NCBI GenBank assembly: GCA_012861695.1
Contig: JAAOOA010000399.1
Span: 9,190,147-9,254,146, forward strand
DNA: 64,000 nucleotides
Direction: 5' to 3'
Source: Trematomus loennbergii
Lineage: Eukaryota; Chordata; Actinopteri; Perciformes; Nototheniidae
In this document: positions 1-13,660 of the stretch, piece by piece
Position numbering within the stretch: position 1 is the first letter of the stretch
Layout of the letters: the number at the start of each line of letters is the position of its first letter
Notes under the pieces: model-generated
Seen by the model: the letters and a program-made list of their open reading frames with translations, nothing else
The model's database searches: none
What the model was told of the DNA's origin: nothing
Translations under genes and position numbers: made by a program

Positions 1-3000
1 TTTCCACAGTGTGTCCGCCGAGGGCCTCCTTTCATTTCCCTCCTGCCTGTCAAACCTTCCCTCTCCGCCTCACCACCCTGCTAAACGCTCGCCGCCAATC
101 AATTTTTAATAATGCCAATCGCCACGCTGCCAGGAGGGATAGAAGGATGGAGGGGGGAGGAAAAGGGGAGGAGAGGAGAGAGGAAGGGAGAAAGCTGAGG
201 ATGAAAGGGGCGGAGGGAAAGGTCAAGGTTCTGTGTGATGCAGCATCAGTGTTTTGCTAAATGTCATTAAATCTTTTCCTCAGACTTTGCTGATACAGTC
301 CTCATCTTAATGAATCCCGGGGCTTTCAGATGATTCACCAAAGGCGAAAACCTTTGAGCGAGAGGACACGGTGTCAGGGCGCAAACACAATTAACGCTCG
401 GACCTTCACCCTTTCCCCGGCGCTTTTCTGCAGCTGATATGAAATCACATCATTCTCCATAGCACTTATTTAAAACGGAGTTACCCATTCCTCTTCCTCT
501 CCCTCGCCTCCTCCCTCTCGTTGACAGCCAAGAGAGAACCCTGCTAATGTCTTTAATGTGCTGTGATGCATTATTTATCAGACTGGCTGTTGATATGGAA
601 AAAGGACGAGTGGGGATAAAGGAATTGGGGAATGGGAAAAAAGGGAGTTAAAATGAGTAAAAGAAAGTGAACGAGAGAAAGAGGGATGGGAATAAAAAAC
701 AAGCTGGGTAGGAAAGTAGGAGGGATGAAACCAAACAGGGCGAGAAAGAAGAGAAACTAATGAAAAACGGTAAAAAAAAGAGAGGAAAAAGTAGGGGGGG
801 GGGGTCTGAAAGGGAAAGAAATGGTGATAAAAAAGGAAGCTGGGGGAGGAATGAGGAAAAGAGGACATAGGGGAGATGAGGACATAGATCAGAGTGTGGG
901 TCAGCTCAGTGCTCCATGGGTCCTATAAGCCTGCATACATATGAGCGCTTTTACTGTGACCCATACAAATGGTCTGGCCTCAATCTGACCTAATTGTGTT
1001 CCACCTCCACTGGTTTGATATGCAAGCAGCGGTTTGAACCCACGGTATGACGCCACTGACCCTCTGAGGTTATACTTCCTGGTCTTAATTTCACTCTGCA
1101 CTGAGATTTATGGGATCTTTTTCCAACTTATTCTATGTTCTACTTTGAAGTAAAATGAAGAACCTCGCCAGAGTTAATAATATTTCCATTGAAGTCTCTC
1201 TTAATTCAGACAGAAACTGAAAAAACAATTAAACCCAAGGTAATTTAAAGTTATTGACACATGTCCCTTTGTCCGTTAATCAGCCTGACTAGAAAATGAA
1301 TGAATTGACTGTAACGCAGCCTTTAAAAGCAGGAATATACAACACTTGCCACATTAGAAAGATCAAAATCTAGACAATATGTATGCTCATCCTGTATGGA
1401 TATATCAGCAGCCCAACTGGACAAAACGCACCTTTAAAATCCATGGCACACATGACAGTAATCTTATTGATGTAACTGTTAAAGAAGGGCTACATTAAAG
1501 TATAAAAAGTGGATATGACAAACATAAAAGGTCCTCCAATGTCGTCCCAAAACAATAAAAATGACAATTCCCTCCCATTTTTCCGACCCAGACGCCCCCC
1601 TTAATCATTTTTCCCCGCGTCTCTTCATTTTGTCATTGAGCTGCTGGAACGTCCTCTCACGCGTTTTTAGACACAGTTCAAAAATAATGTTAAGTGGTTA
1701 AACCATTATTTTCCTTTGTAACTGAAAGCTGAGTGGAGTTTCATGGGCTCTCTATCAGTGGTTTCCATTATCCAGAGCCCATAAACTGCTTCAAGGTCAG
1801 TTTTATCATCCTGCTCATAATGGGGTGAGTTAGCACCAGCCCACTGGACAACTGATCCCAAAACAGTTGTTAAAACCAGACGCTGACTTGCACGGATCGC
1901 TCCCCTAGGATGTATGCGGTGGTGTCAGCCAAAGCCAGATGGCATCATTGAGCAGCAGAAGCAATGCAATACTCAGACAATACATGGAGCTCTCTTCAGC
2001 TTAGTGGCAGTATACGAGAAAGAAATCTACGTTAACAGAAATAGATGCAGACGTGTAGATTTATAAACACATGTGCACACACTCACATGCAGAAGTGGGT
2101 GGTCTTACATGACTGGACATTAAGGCTTATACTACACACACGCTTGGCAAGTGCAAAATCACAAATAGGTCTATGCATCCAAGCGTGCATAGAAACATAC
2201 AACAGGATACAAATAAGAGAGCGCACACACACCCACCCACACAGACCCACACACACACAATATGTAAATGTGTAAATGTATCCTTGTGAGGCAGCATGTT
2301 CGGTAAATTGGCTCATCTCTCAGCATGCACACCTAATGCCTCGCATGTAGTGAGCCTTTTTCTTCTCAGCCTATTCATCCTCGCATATGCCTCTACAAAA
2401 ACGCACACACACATGCACACAGACACACACACACACACATATAGGCTTAAGCTCCATTGTTGCTGAAAGTCCACCTCAGCAGCCTCGTGTTGGAGTGGCC
2501 TTGGCGTACCACATGATCGACAGCTCAAAAAGAAACTGCGGCTTCACAAATGCACGGGCACACGCACTCCCACACACACACATCGTGCTGCTACACTCCT
2601 CTGTTGATTATGTAACTCAATGACAGTGCTCTGCCTCAGTGCTGCCATAGATTCCCTGCTAACTAGAAGCTGAGGGAATACATGGTCTGCATGCAGCCTG
2701 TGCTGTACCAAACTGGTGAGTCATTCTTCTGAATCAGTGTAGTACGGCCTCGATGTCTAGCGAGGCCTAAACGATTCGCTGAGAACAGTGGGGGACTGTA
2801 CTTCGCTATATTAGATTCTACCTTGAAATGGGACAAAATTGAAGTCCTTGATCTGAGTTTTGCTGCTTACTGTATTGATTTCGCTGCGTGCGAAGCCACA
2901 GAAATGAAGTTACAAAAACACGGTTACGGCGACAACACTATGGGATTTCTACCCAATGAATTTCTGTATCGCACCTTGTTATGTCAGATGCACTTCAAAT

Positions 3001-3211
3001 AGAGTTTATTACAAGTTGCTCAAGACTGGTGCCAGCATCTGAAAAACCACACACTCCACCTAATACATGCAGCCGCAGCAATCCACAACACTCGCAGGGA
3101 CACACTCCCATCATCGTCTGTGAAGAAGAATATTGAAAGTATGCTTTACGGAACTCGGGAGAGGGAGGTAGGATTTTCTCATTTTCACCCTCGTCTGGCA
3201 GATGTGTTTTT

Positions 3212-3231
3212 GAGAGAGAGAGAGAGAGAGT
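3212..3231. repeat. (GA)n microsatellite
   Basis: Short uninterrupted GA run, about ten units, within partial intron 2 of celf4 (CT in the transcript). Confidence 0.85.
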
Positions 3232-6200
3232 GGAGCAGTGCAGGCCAGGTCATTTCATTATCACAGTGAGAAAGCACTCCATGAAACTCTCCAAGGGAAG
3301 CAAAGAAGGCTGCCTTCATAATATTTCTCTCCTACTATTGTGAAAACTTGCTCTCTTTTACATTCTGCAGCTGAAGGAGCGTCATTCTCTTCTTGTCCCA
3401 TTTGAATTAGGGAGTTCTTTGTCTGCTTTCTGGTCAATTCTAATGGTTCTTTATATGAAAGTGAGTATCTAAAAAGACAGCAGCTGCAGATGTTGAGATT
3501 CTCTGCAGGAGCAATATCACAGGGTCTAAGTGTAACCAAACGCCGGGGCTCACGCTGTCAAATGAACCACTGGCACTCGACCTGGCCCTACTTTCCAAAA
3601 TATCTCAGCATGTACAACACTCATCTTCGGATGGAAACATGCCAATGGAAACATTAGCTGAACAAATATGGTTATAATCCTGAGATGCTTTTGGGAAACT
3701 GGGCTCTTGTACACCCTCAGTGGCGAGATATGCTGAAAATCTAGAAACATTTAACAGGCATGTAATAGATTTTACCAGTGGTCAGAAAGAGGACAACCTA
3801 TTTTAAAAGTATTGATTTTACATTAATTCACAGAAGCACTACGCTCCCATGGTGGAATACCCCCTGTGTTTCCATCAAAGCTCCTACAGTACATGTAAAA
3901 ATTTCATTTTATTGACTTTCGCAACCTCTTGAGGCACAAAGTATTTTACAACATCTGTAGAAAAAGGGCAGCTTACACTCTTCCACAGCCATTACCACTG
4001 CACACTGCCGTAATGTGACTAATGGAACGGGGATTTGCTTGTGCGAGGAGGAAACACATTTCTCCCCTGGCACAAGATGTGTTCATCAGGAGCAGAATTC
4101 AGGTCAGTCAGTCAAATGCTATCTCATGCCCAGCCAACAAGCCACTCAGCGAACAGAGCTACAGAAGCAGTTATTGTTGCATATAGTATAATGTTTGGAG
4201 ACTTTACTAAATGTACCCAATGTAAACCACATGTGAACACAGTCAAAAATATATTTCTCTAACCTGCGGAGAATAAGTATGAATATCTGTAACTTGAGTA
4301 AAAAGAAGCAATAGTAATTGTAATGTAATGAATGTAATGAATGTACTTCAAATGTAATATTTTGTAGAATAGCCCATTTTAAAACAATACATACTTTATT
4401 TTTGGAATAAGATTATTGATGTCTACATTATGTGAACTTTTTTTAATGTTATTATTATAGTTTATTAGTTCAACAATCGGTTATAATAATCAATCTGTCT
4501 TCAAACTTCTGTCATTCAGTTATTTACTGCACCTTTAACGGCCACTCTCTCTATATTGTTGAATTTCTTTGACTTTTATTGGACATTTGTCAAAAGCAGC
4601 ACCTTTTTAATTTGCACCATATGCAAACAACAGCTATTACATTTGTAATACCCAGAATGCAGTGTGATGTCACTGACATTGGGGTCAGTTTCTAGAGTTG
4701 AAGAGGGCTGGAGAGTTGATGAAAGCTTGGATTTCCATCAGGTTTAACGTCTACACATCTCAGAGAGTATTTGGCCTTTTTGCCTCCCTGTAGCTCTTCA
4801 TCCTGTCATGTGACCAGACTACAAACCTCTCTTTTGATGTTCAAGTGAAACATATTGCAAAGAGATCAATGTCTGTGTGTGAGGGTAAAGAGGACTATAA
4901 AGCAAAACATCCCAATCTCTTTCCTTTTGTTGCATTCTCCTCTGCTTTATCCCTTCTCATCTTTACAGACAAACAGAGTCGGGCGCTCTGTATCGCGTCA
5001 GATCGAGGATGAGAAGAGAATTTCCTGACAACGGGACAGCCTGGCCCCGCAGTTGTTTGGGCTGGGATTGAGTGGCATGCTGCAGTCAGGATACAGGAGC
5101 AAAATAAATATAAGAAAAAAACAACAACAATCCAGATGAATTATAAATCGGCACATTCTGTGCTTTCTGCCGCTGCTAGTAGAACAACAACGTGGCTGCG
5201 GTGTACATTATGGAGACACTGGCTCTCATTTATCAATATTTCGTTGTTATGTTTAAATTGTTGCAACATGATATAGTGCTGCACCAAAACTTGCTCTCAA
5301 CAATAACATGCCTGCAAAATGCTTGTATGGACTCTCCATTGTACTGCAGTGCTAACTGGGAAACAGTACAGATGAATGGGGTAAAACAATTGTAAGATTT
5401 CACCACTGAAGTCGCTCGGTAATACACTTACATCAAGCGATTATCTTTTACAAAAACGTTTTTTTAAAGTTTAGGGTTAAATATGCAAATGAGGCATCAT
5501 CTTTTTAGATGTGTGCAAACCCAGGGTTGATCACAATTATTTCTTCATATTATAATCAAAGGTTTTTACAGAGGGGATTTTGATCATCTCTCTATATCAA
5601 AACATAAATCTGAAAAAACATCATAAGCCATTAAAAATACATTTTAGACCTGTTTTTAGGGTTAAAATATTCTATATAGGCTATGAATGATATATGAACA
5701 AGCCGCTGTAATATAGATATAATTGAAGTTTGGTGTAATAATTGGTGCTAAAGCGGAGATTTCTGGATCTGAGTATGAGAAAGAAATGGCTTTCTCGAAA
5801 GAACTCCATACATTTTTGCTTGAGGGGAATGGGGTTAAATATTTAAAACTAATATATATTACAACCTGAATAAATAAAGGTTTGAAATGAAATAATCAAA
5901 TGTCCCCAGTTGATGACATTACAGTTTTAAGAAATGCTATTTTTAATTGGGCAAATGAAGCATTCTCTAATGCCAGGTGAATTAAGTAGAAATGTTACGT
6001 AAATAGACAAAGTTAGTAAAACAACACTTCCTACACATGATATTCCAAAGCATTGTAATAACGCTGTGATCCCTGTTGGAGAGACTGAGTGAATGAAAAT
6101 GCGGTCGCCATCTTTTTTCTCGGCCTGTTTCTATATGCTACTGCTCGCTTTGTGGTGCTGGCGTCCCCGCAGTGTCTATAGCGAGATCACTACATCTCCA

Positions 6201-6341
6201 CGAAGGCAGATGAAAGGGAAACACACAGGGATCACAGGAGGAGGCAAACCTCCCTGTCCAACCCTCTGATCATCGCAGATTTCTTCATCAACATGGCTTT
6301 AACAGGGAACATGAAAACAGAGAGGGGTAGAAACAAAGGAT

Positions 6342-6460
<119 letters not shown>

Positions 6461-8318
6461 TATCCAAATCTGATTCATCCAAGAGCAAGGAAGATAATTC
6501 CTGACCTTGGGCGCTGTGTTACTCTCTTTTGCTCCCTGGTAACGATCTCTGGCACGATAACTAGCTCTGCAATACTTTCTTCAACTTTGTGAGGACCTGT
6601 TGTCAGAAAGCTAGTTACAAAACACAGACATTTTCTATAAAAGCTGCGAGTTATCACACCCCCCGCTCCTCCTCCACTCATTTTCTCTTCTTGCCTGCAG
6701 ATGGATGAGAACAGCAATGCTTTTCTCACATCCATTGTTTGATCCATTTCACACCAGCCCACCTCTTCTTTATCTCCTCCTGTTTTTCTCCTTCTTTCAC
6801 TGGCAAGCAGCCTGCACGCTGGCAGTAGTGGGACGGCTTTCCAAGCAGTTTTGAATGAGAGGTTCAAATGCAAATGTAGTCCTCGCTCTGTTTTCCTTTC
6901 TATTCTTGTGCCACATCTTATTATTTTCCCTCGTTTCTTATTCCTCTTCCTCTTCTGTACTGATGTGTTGACGAGCAGAGTAAATGAGTGCGAGTGCGGA
7001 AACTATTTTTTCCTCAGTGAGTTAATGCATAAAACAGTGTTCCCCCCCCCCGTTTCCCCTCCGTCTTTTCAGCACTCTACCTGGATAAGAATCGATGTGC
7101 AATGAGAGCAGTCAGGATTTGCGCTTCCTGCGAACACTTTAATAGGAATAGGAATCGACAGTTGAGGATTCTGTTGTCACACACCCGTAACTGGATAGAA
7201 AAAGCACATCGTCTGCACCCCAAATGATTTTTACCCTGTCAAAACCTGTTATAGCTTCACACCTGCGCCAGACATGCACTTTCTATACCCTCACACACTC
7301 AAAGGACGCACACACACACACACACAGATCTAAACATATTCATCCTTTCTCACACATATACATTGATACATATGCAGGAAAGATGCCAGGTATTCCATTT
7401 TCATATTTCTTTGTGAGCATGGATTGATTATCGCACCACAGCTTGATCCATCACAAGAAGAGGCATTGCTCAGGGAGGACACTGTCGCCGCGAGAAACAA
7501 ACACACACTCACACAAACAACACAACCCCTTTGCGAAAGTTACATAATTAGACGTACAGCATCTTGGCAATCAACAACTCTGGTGTTGCCATGGGGACTA
7601 TAGCTTTGACTATAAAAAGAAAGGATCTATATGTGGAGGCGGGTGAGGGCGGAGGTGCGGAGCGAGGCAGCGAGAGAAGGAGAGACAGGGAAAATGAAAA
7701 AGTGTGAGAAAATTGGTGCGAGAGAAGGGAAGGTGTCGCTGAGGGGCCGAGCAGCTCAGCTAGCAGTTTATGTGCGAGCGTGAGTCTGAACCTGCACGCG
7801 TGTGATTAGAAGTGTTCAAAGACTCACTGTGTGTGTGCCAAGTGTGCTCCTGTGTAGGGAGAACAAAAATGACAAGGACAAAATGTGATAGAGCTGGTTA
7901 GTAAGTGAGAGGAAGAGAGAGAAAAACGCTAACTAGAGAAAGTGTAGAGGACAATTTTCAGCCTCTTTCTCCCTCCCCCTCTAAGCTTACTGCATTGCCC
8001 GGGCTTTGCAGCATATAGTGAAGATTAGGCCAGACGAGAAAGCCATAAATTCTACTTTTCTCTTTCCAGAGGTGAACATAAATCATGGCTGGTACTGGCG
8101 TGCCATCACTGGGTTTTTGCTTTTCACTTATCTAATGAATAAAAAAAAAAAGGGGAGAAAAATATAAGCTTAAAAGCTGTCATACTCTGAGCCGGGAAGA
8201 CTGCTCTCACTTCCAACCCCGCACAACTTTTGTCCTCTTCTCCAGCCATCACTAAGGTACAGAGATGATGAGTGGGCTTCCATAATTGAGAGTATTCATG
8301 AGCTGCATATTGCTGGAC

Positions 8319-8320
8319 TG

Positions 8321-8401
<81 letters not shown>

Positions 8402-8408
8402 TGTGTGA
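8319..8408. repeat. (TG)n microsatellite with one interruption
   Basis: TG on the plus strand for about 90 bp, broken by a GG at 8344-8345 and a TTT at 8398-8400. It reads as CA in the celf4 transcript. Confidence 0.95.
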
Positions 8409-9234
8409 GTATGGTAGGAAGAGAGTGAGAGCTGACTTGAAAGGCCTGTGCATATGAGAGATACCTTACAGCATATGCAAATGTAAATATAGACACAAAT
8501 AGCAGCACGGGCAAACACACCATGAATACACTGAGCGAGAAAATGCAACCCCCGTCTTATGTTCAAACGCGCACATGAACGCCCACATGTTTCTTGCACA
8601 CGCGCGTGCACACACAGACACACACACAGACACACTGGTGTTTCTGTCTCATAAGGGTGAGGGGTGAGGAGATGGTGTTGTAATGAGCTGTCAATCACAC
8701 AAGGCTGCACTTGTATTGGAAAGAAGGCAGGGAGAGACACAGTGATGGAAAATAAAAGTGTATGTAGAAAGAAAAGATAAAAACAGAGTCACTAAGAAGC
8801 TACAGAGCTACATAATGAAAATGTGCACACTTAGACGGAAACATTTGAAGACACTATCAACGCTGTTCAATATTGATCTCCAGAGGATACATCTTAAAAT
8901 GCCTTACTGCGTCTCTTAATGTGGGAAAGGGGAGTTAAGAAAACAACCTTTGGTCCACTGTTACTATTTTGTCACCAAGCAATCATAAAGTGGTGATTTT
9001 TATGTGGAATTAAAGTAGAATTTATGAGCCAAATCTTTTTTTGAATGCTCATTCAGTTGTCTGCCAACACTAGAGGAAAGCTATATGTTAATAAAGACTA
9101 CTCAATGCAGAGTTTGGCTGTGTTCAAATATAATTGAGAGGGGGAAGAGGAGAGATTGAAAGGAATATTTAGACACTTAGCAACATTTTGAGGTTTAAAG
9201 GGGCATTATGAAGTCACTGTGAGGTTGACAGGAA

Positions 9235-9465
9235 CCACTGCTTAGAAAGGTTTTCTTTTGCACAGTTTTTGTACGGATTAACCAACAAGACATAACGTGT
9301 TAATCACTCATCACCTTCAGGAAGACAGGCTAACTTCTCAGCTGTTTCCTGTCTTTACGCTAAGCTAAGCTAAGCTAAGCTAAGCTAAACTAACACCTTT
9401 GCTCTGTATCCGTTTATTTACCGGACAGATATCAGATCTTCTCAGCAGGAAACTAGTAGAGTATT
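9235..9465. repeat. Teleost interspersed repeat containing an AAGCT pentamer run
   Basis: Contains GTTTTTGTACGGATTAACCA, then ATAACGTGTTAAT, then CTGTTTCCTGTCTTTACGC and six AAGCT pentamers at 9361-9390, followed by GGACAGATATCAGATCTTCTC. I recognise this order of segments from a very abundant non-autonomous element of teleost genomes. I am not certain of its class, and no transposase or clear terminal repeats are visible. The boundaries are approximate and the copy looks diverged. Confidence 0.6.
9359..9394. repeat. (CTAAG)n pentanucleotide run
   Basis: About six tandem copies of the CTAAG/AAGCT pentamer, ending in CTAAACTAAC. It lies inside the interspersed repeat around it and is a hallmark of that family. 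Confidence 0.9.
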
Positions 9466-10371
9466 TTATACCTTGTTGTTCTTTTGCTTCAACCAGCTGC
9501 AGCTCTCTGTTTCCTTAGCAGGTGTTGGCTTTGTTGGACAGTATTTTTGACTGTCAACCAAAAATGGGGATCTTTCCTGTTGTTCAGATGGTTCTGTGTG
9601 GGTGGAGCTTTTTACTATAAAAAAAACGCTACAATGGATTAATCATCCATTTTATTGTTTAAAATAGCAGAATAATTAAAATAAAAGGAATTCACATACC
9701 ATATTCCCACCACCAATGTGTGCCCCTGTGATTGCACCCCCATATTAACACCCCGTACAGGATGCATACAAGAGTAAATAACACAACATATCAAAATAAC
9801 CAAGTAAGATCAATAAATAAGTTAACCAAAGAAGATTTATGAATTAAATATAGGTTGCAGCCACGGTATTCAGGAGACAGTATTTGTTAACTCAAACAGA
9901 TACCACCTCTCTGAAGGCTGCAACTTTCTGTTATTTAGACTTTAGTATTATGTATGTTGTCAAAAAAGGCAAAGATTGAATATACCACTCCTATAGGTTG
10001 GTGTGATGTGTAGTTTCAGGTTTAGATGGCACCATTTTAGCCACATACAAAATAATTCTGGATAACCCTGCCGAGACCGACACTACTGCGCCTCATTGAA
10101 GTGAACGTGACTGGATTTTTTCAGTCAATGCTATTGGCTTTCTGAATTTGGCTAAGTGTGACTAGTGGAGAGAAGGACTAGGGTGTAAAGCAAGAGTGAG
10201 AGTGATGCAAATAGAAACCAAGAGTTATAGAGAGAGGGAATAAGGTGCAATACAGGTACTTTCCAACAAAAACCCCGCAAGGTCTTTTATGAAATACATA
10301 ACCCTTATCCTCCTGCTGTCTCTGAACTCTGCTCTGAAATGACAGGAGGGTAGAGGAAGATCCAGACAGGT

Positions 10372-10556
<185 letters not shown>

Positions 10557-13500
10557 CTACTCTTGCCTGCATATTTCCATCAAAAATAATCACAAATTCC
10601 ACACTCCATGGCTGATTAAATATAGAAAAGGCAGGAACAGAGGAACAGAGCAGATAGAAGGAGAAGAGGGGAGTAAGCGTGAGGAGGAGTAAGAAGGAAG
10701 TGATACAGTCGAATCTGCCTGCTAGGCTCCGCCAAAGAAACAACAGGGAGTTCTTCTCTATTGGCTCCCAGCGAGAGCCCAGGTGGGCGATGTGAATGTT
10801 CTCTCACTCCCACACACTTAGGAGTAAAAAATATGCACATGCACGAGATTGAGTACTCACACAGTATACACATACGCACTGATGTTTGCATGAACAGTAG
10901 GGGCCTTCCTGCACTCACACACACAGGGAAAGCACACACACAATGTCTACAGGGAAACACACTCAGCAAAGAAAGGAAGAAGCTTCTTTGTCAAGGGTTC
11001 AAGGCCAAAAGGTCAAAACAACATTTCATCTTTGTCTTTTATTTCTCTGATTCATCCCTTTTCAAATTATACTTTCAGCTATTCAATAAGCTGTGTGCCA
11101 AAATAATGAATGTTCACATGTAATAAAAAGCAAAAGGAGACAACAAATGAACAATTGTTGGAATGTGCAGCACTGAAAAATAAATTGGTTACAATGAAAC
11201 TTTAGTTTTTTATATCCTTTTTTACTTTGATACTTTCTTTGTTAATTTAGATGGGGTTAGTTTGTCAGCCCCCTCTGTTTCCTTCGTCCTAGAAATCTTA
11301 GGATTTAGCTAAGGATAGGAAGAAGAGTGTTGAGAAAGTGTGAGGGAGTTTTAAGAAGCAGCACCAGGTTGGTTCCTGGGGGAAGTGAGAAAAGGGAGGA
11401 GAGGGGAATACGATTTCATTATTGATGGAGGAAAAGTTCCTTCAAATTGAACCTGTAAAGTATCTCCAGCTGAGGGAGGCTGGGGCAGGAAGAGGAGGGG
11501 AGCAGGTCTGAATAAAAGGTGAAGCAAGGAAATGGCATAAGATTTAGAATTTTCTTTATTTTATTTCCACTGTCAAGGAGGTTATGTTTTTGATTATGTT
11601 TGCCAGCAGGTTACAGGAACTACGGATGGTCTTTGAATGCAGAACACAAAATGGGACAAGGCATCTTTAGGTCCAGATCATAACTCTAAAAGGAGAAATA
11701 ACACATTACCATTCAACTAAGAGTTTGCTAACATTAACCAACACTATCGACTGGTCATGATAAACAAAGTGAGGCTTTAGCAGCAAAACCTTCAGATGCA
11801 CCAAAAGGAGAATAGGATATTGCATTGCAAAGGTTTCATTGGAGAGGGAATGATGTTATAGTCTCTTTTAAAAAGGACATTGTCTCACTTTCAAATGTTC
11901 TTATGAGGCACGTTTCCTCATCACAGAGTTAAATACTCACCCACTGCATGGCAGAGTTCTTTTGTTTTTGAGCAGAGGAGCTTCTGCTCACATGCCATGC
12001 TCCCTTGGTATTAATTTGAGTCCCATGAGTTGATGTACTTTTTGCAGGAATGGTGCCAAAACACAGCAGTTTTTCATATTTATCTCATCTTGTGAAACAG
12101 ACCCCCTTTACATCTGGCACTAAATGACTCAAATGAACTTGGCTTCTGTCCAGACTGAGCTTAACCACACACGTAAATGCACCCAAGACACACTGCAGGA
12201 GGTGATCAAACCATCTCTGGGATTTATTTCGCCACAACGATGCCTCAGTCTAAATCCAATACTGATTTACATTCAAACTCAACTACATACTGGATACAGA
12301 AATGATATAGAAGTGAGACGTTTTAAAAATATTTAGACTTTCAGCAGCTCACATTACTGATAAAATAAGTAAATGCTTGTTATCCGAGTCATAACAAATG
12401 CATGCATAATTACAACCTTGCACATATTCAAATCGTTTTTGGACAAGGAACGTTGCTATGCTGGAAATGTATGCCTGCGCTAACTGAGTTTGCGGCAGAC
12501 CTCGCAGACGACTGAGAAGCAGAACAATATCTCCTTATAAAGAAACCATAGGATGCTTTGGTTGTGAGTGCTGAAATCAAAAGTAACATCTCCAGCATGT
12601 TAGGGGACCACTTCCAATTGTCAGACCTCCACCTTTAACATCCAACCACTCTGAAAACTTCCCCCGGATATCCCATATGTCAGGGTTAGTGTTTTACGTA
12701 TGAGCTAAAGTTAAAGTGCTTATGCAACTCTGCGGTGGAGCGGCCTTTATTTTCATTACCTGTCAGGATAGGTATTATGTCATTCTTATGACAGCGCTAG
12801 CCAATATGTCAGACTCTTTAGGCTGAGTGCATCCATCTGTGTTACTATATATCTGACTGTAATATCTTGCTGGCTGTTGGCCAACTGTATCCTGGTCTGC
12901 TACTGTATCTCACCGTATCTCTCCAGCTCTCTCCTCTAGCCTCACCGCCCCCACGGATCTAAACATATTGGACGTAGTGATAGGAAAGCTGATACTCCGG
13001 CCAACTTTTTTTTATCCTTTAAAATCCATGAAGAGAACTGACCATTTTTACACCTACAGGAATTTCTCTGAGGACCAGAATCCACATCTATAACTAAATG
13101 TGCACGTTTGAAGAAATCTATATAAGTGAATACTGTTATGGAGGAGTGCCTGGGAATGCTGAGGCAGAGTGACTGATTTCAGGCGATAGTTTCTCCCCTG
13201 CAGAGTTAAGAGGGCCCAGTGGCCCCTGGGAGCAGCCTGTCACAACTAGAGAAACTCCTGCTGGGGCCACTCTGTTGAGGTTTTCAGCCGGCTCCCAGGG
13301 GGTCCCCACCACCACTTACCCGTTGAAACAAAAATCAATGGCTTAATGATCCAAAACAGGAAATAGAATGAGAAAAAAGAAAGTCCCTAAAACAACAAAA
13401 TGTCTTTTGGCAAGGGACAATCTGTCCTGGGCCTTCATTTGTTTGTGTGTGTGTTGAAAGAAATTTGCCGGCATTGTAAGTGAGTGTATATATGTGAGTG

Positions 13501-13607
13501 TGTGTGTGTCCGTGTGTACGTACATGCACACGCAGCTTTGAGAGAGTGAGCTTACCCTAGCTTAGTGGCGCAAAACATATTGATTTATTGATTGCCTGTT
13601 TCACCCC

Positions 13608-13660
13608 CTCGCCATCTCTCTCCCTCCCTCCCTCTCCCTCTCCCTCTCTCTCTCGCTCTC
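13608..13660. repeat. CT-rich low-complexity tract
   Basis: CTCTCCCTCCCTCCCTCTCC-type polypyrimidine stretch on the plus strand, purine-rich in the transcript. No gene content. Confidence 0.8.

Noticed and set aside
1021..1060. GGTTTGAACCCACGGTATGA as a possible tRNA T-arm
   Set aside because: No acceptor stem, D-arm or anticodon arm could be built around it. No tRNA was recognised elsewhere.
13300..13325. Donor-like GGTAAGTG on the minus strand near 13,313
   Set aside because: The upstream sequence on that strand gives no coding exon with a matching acceptor, and nothing resembles a CELF exon.
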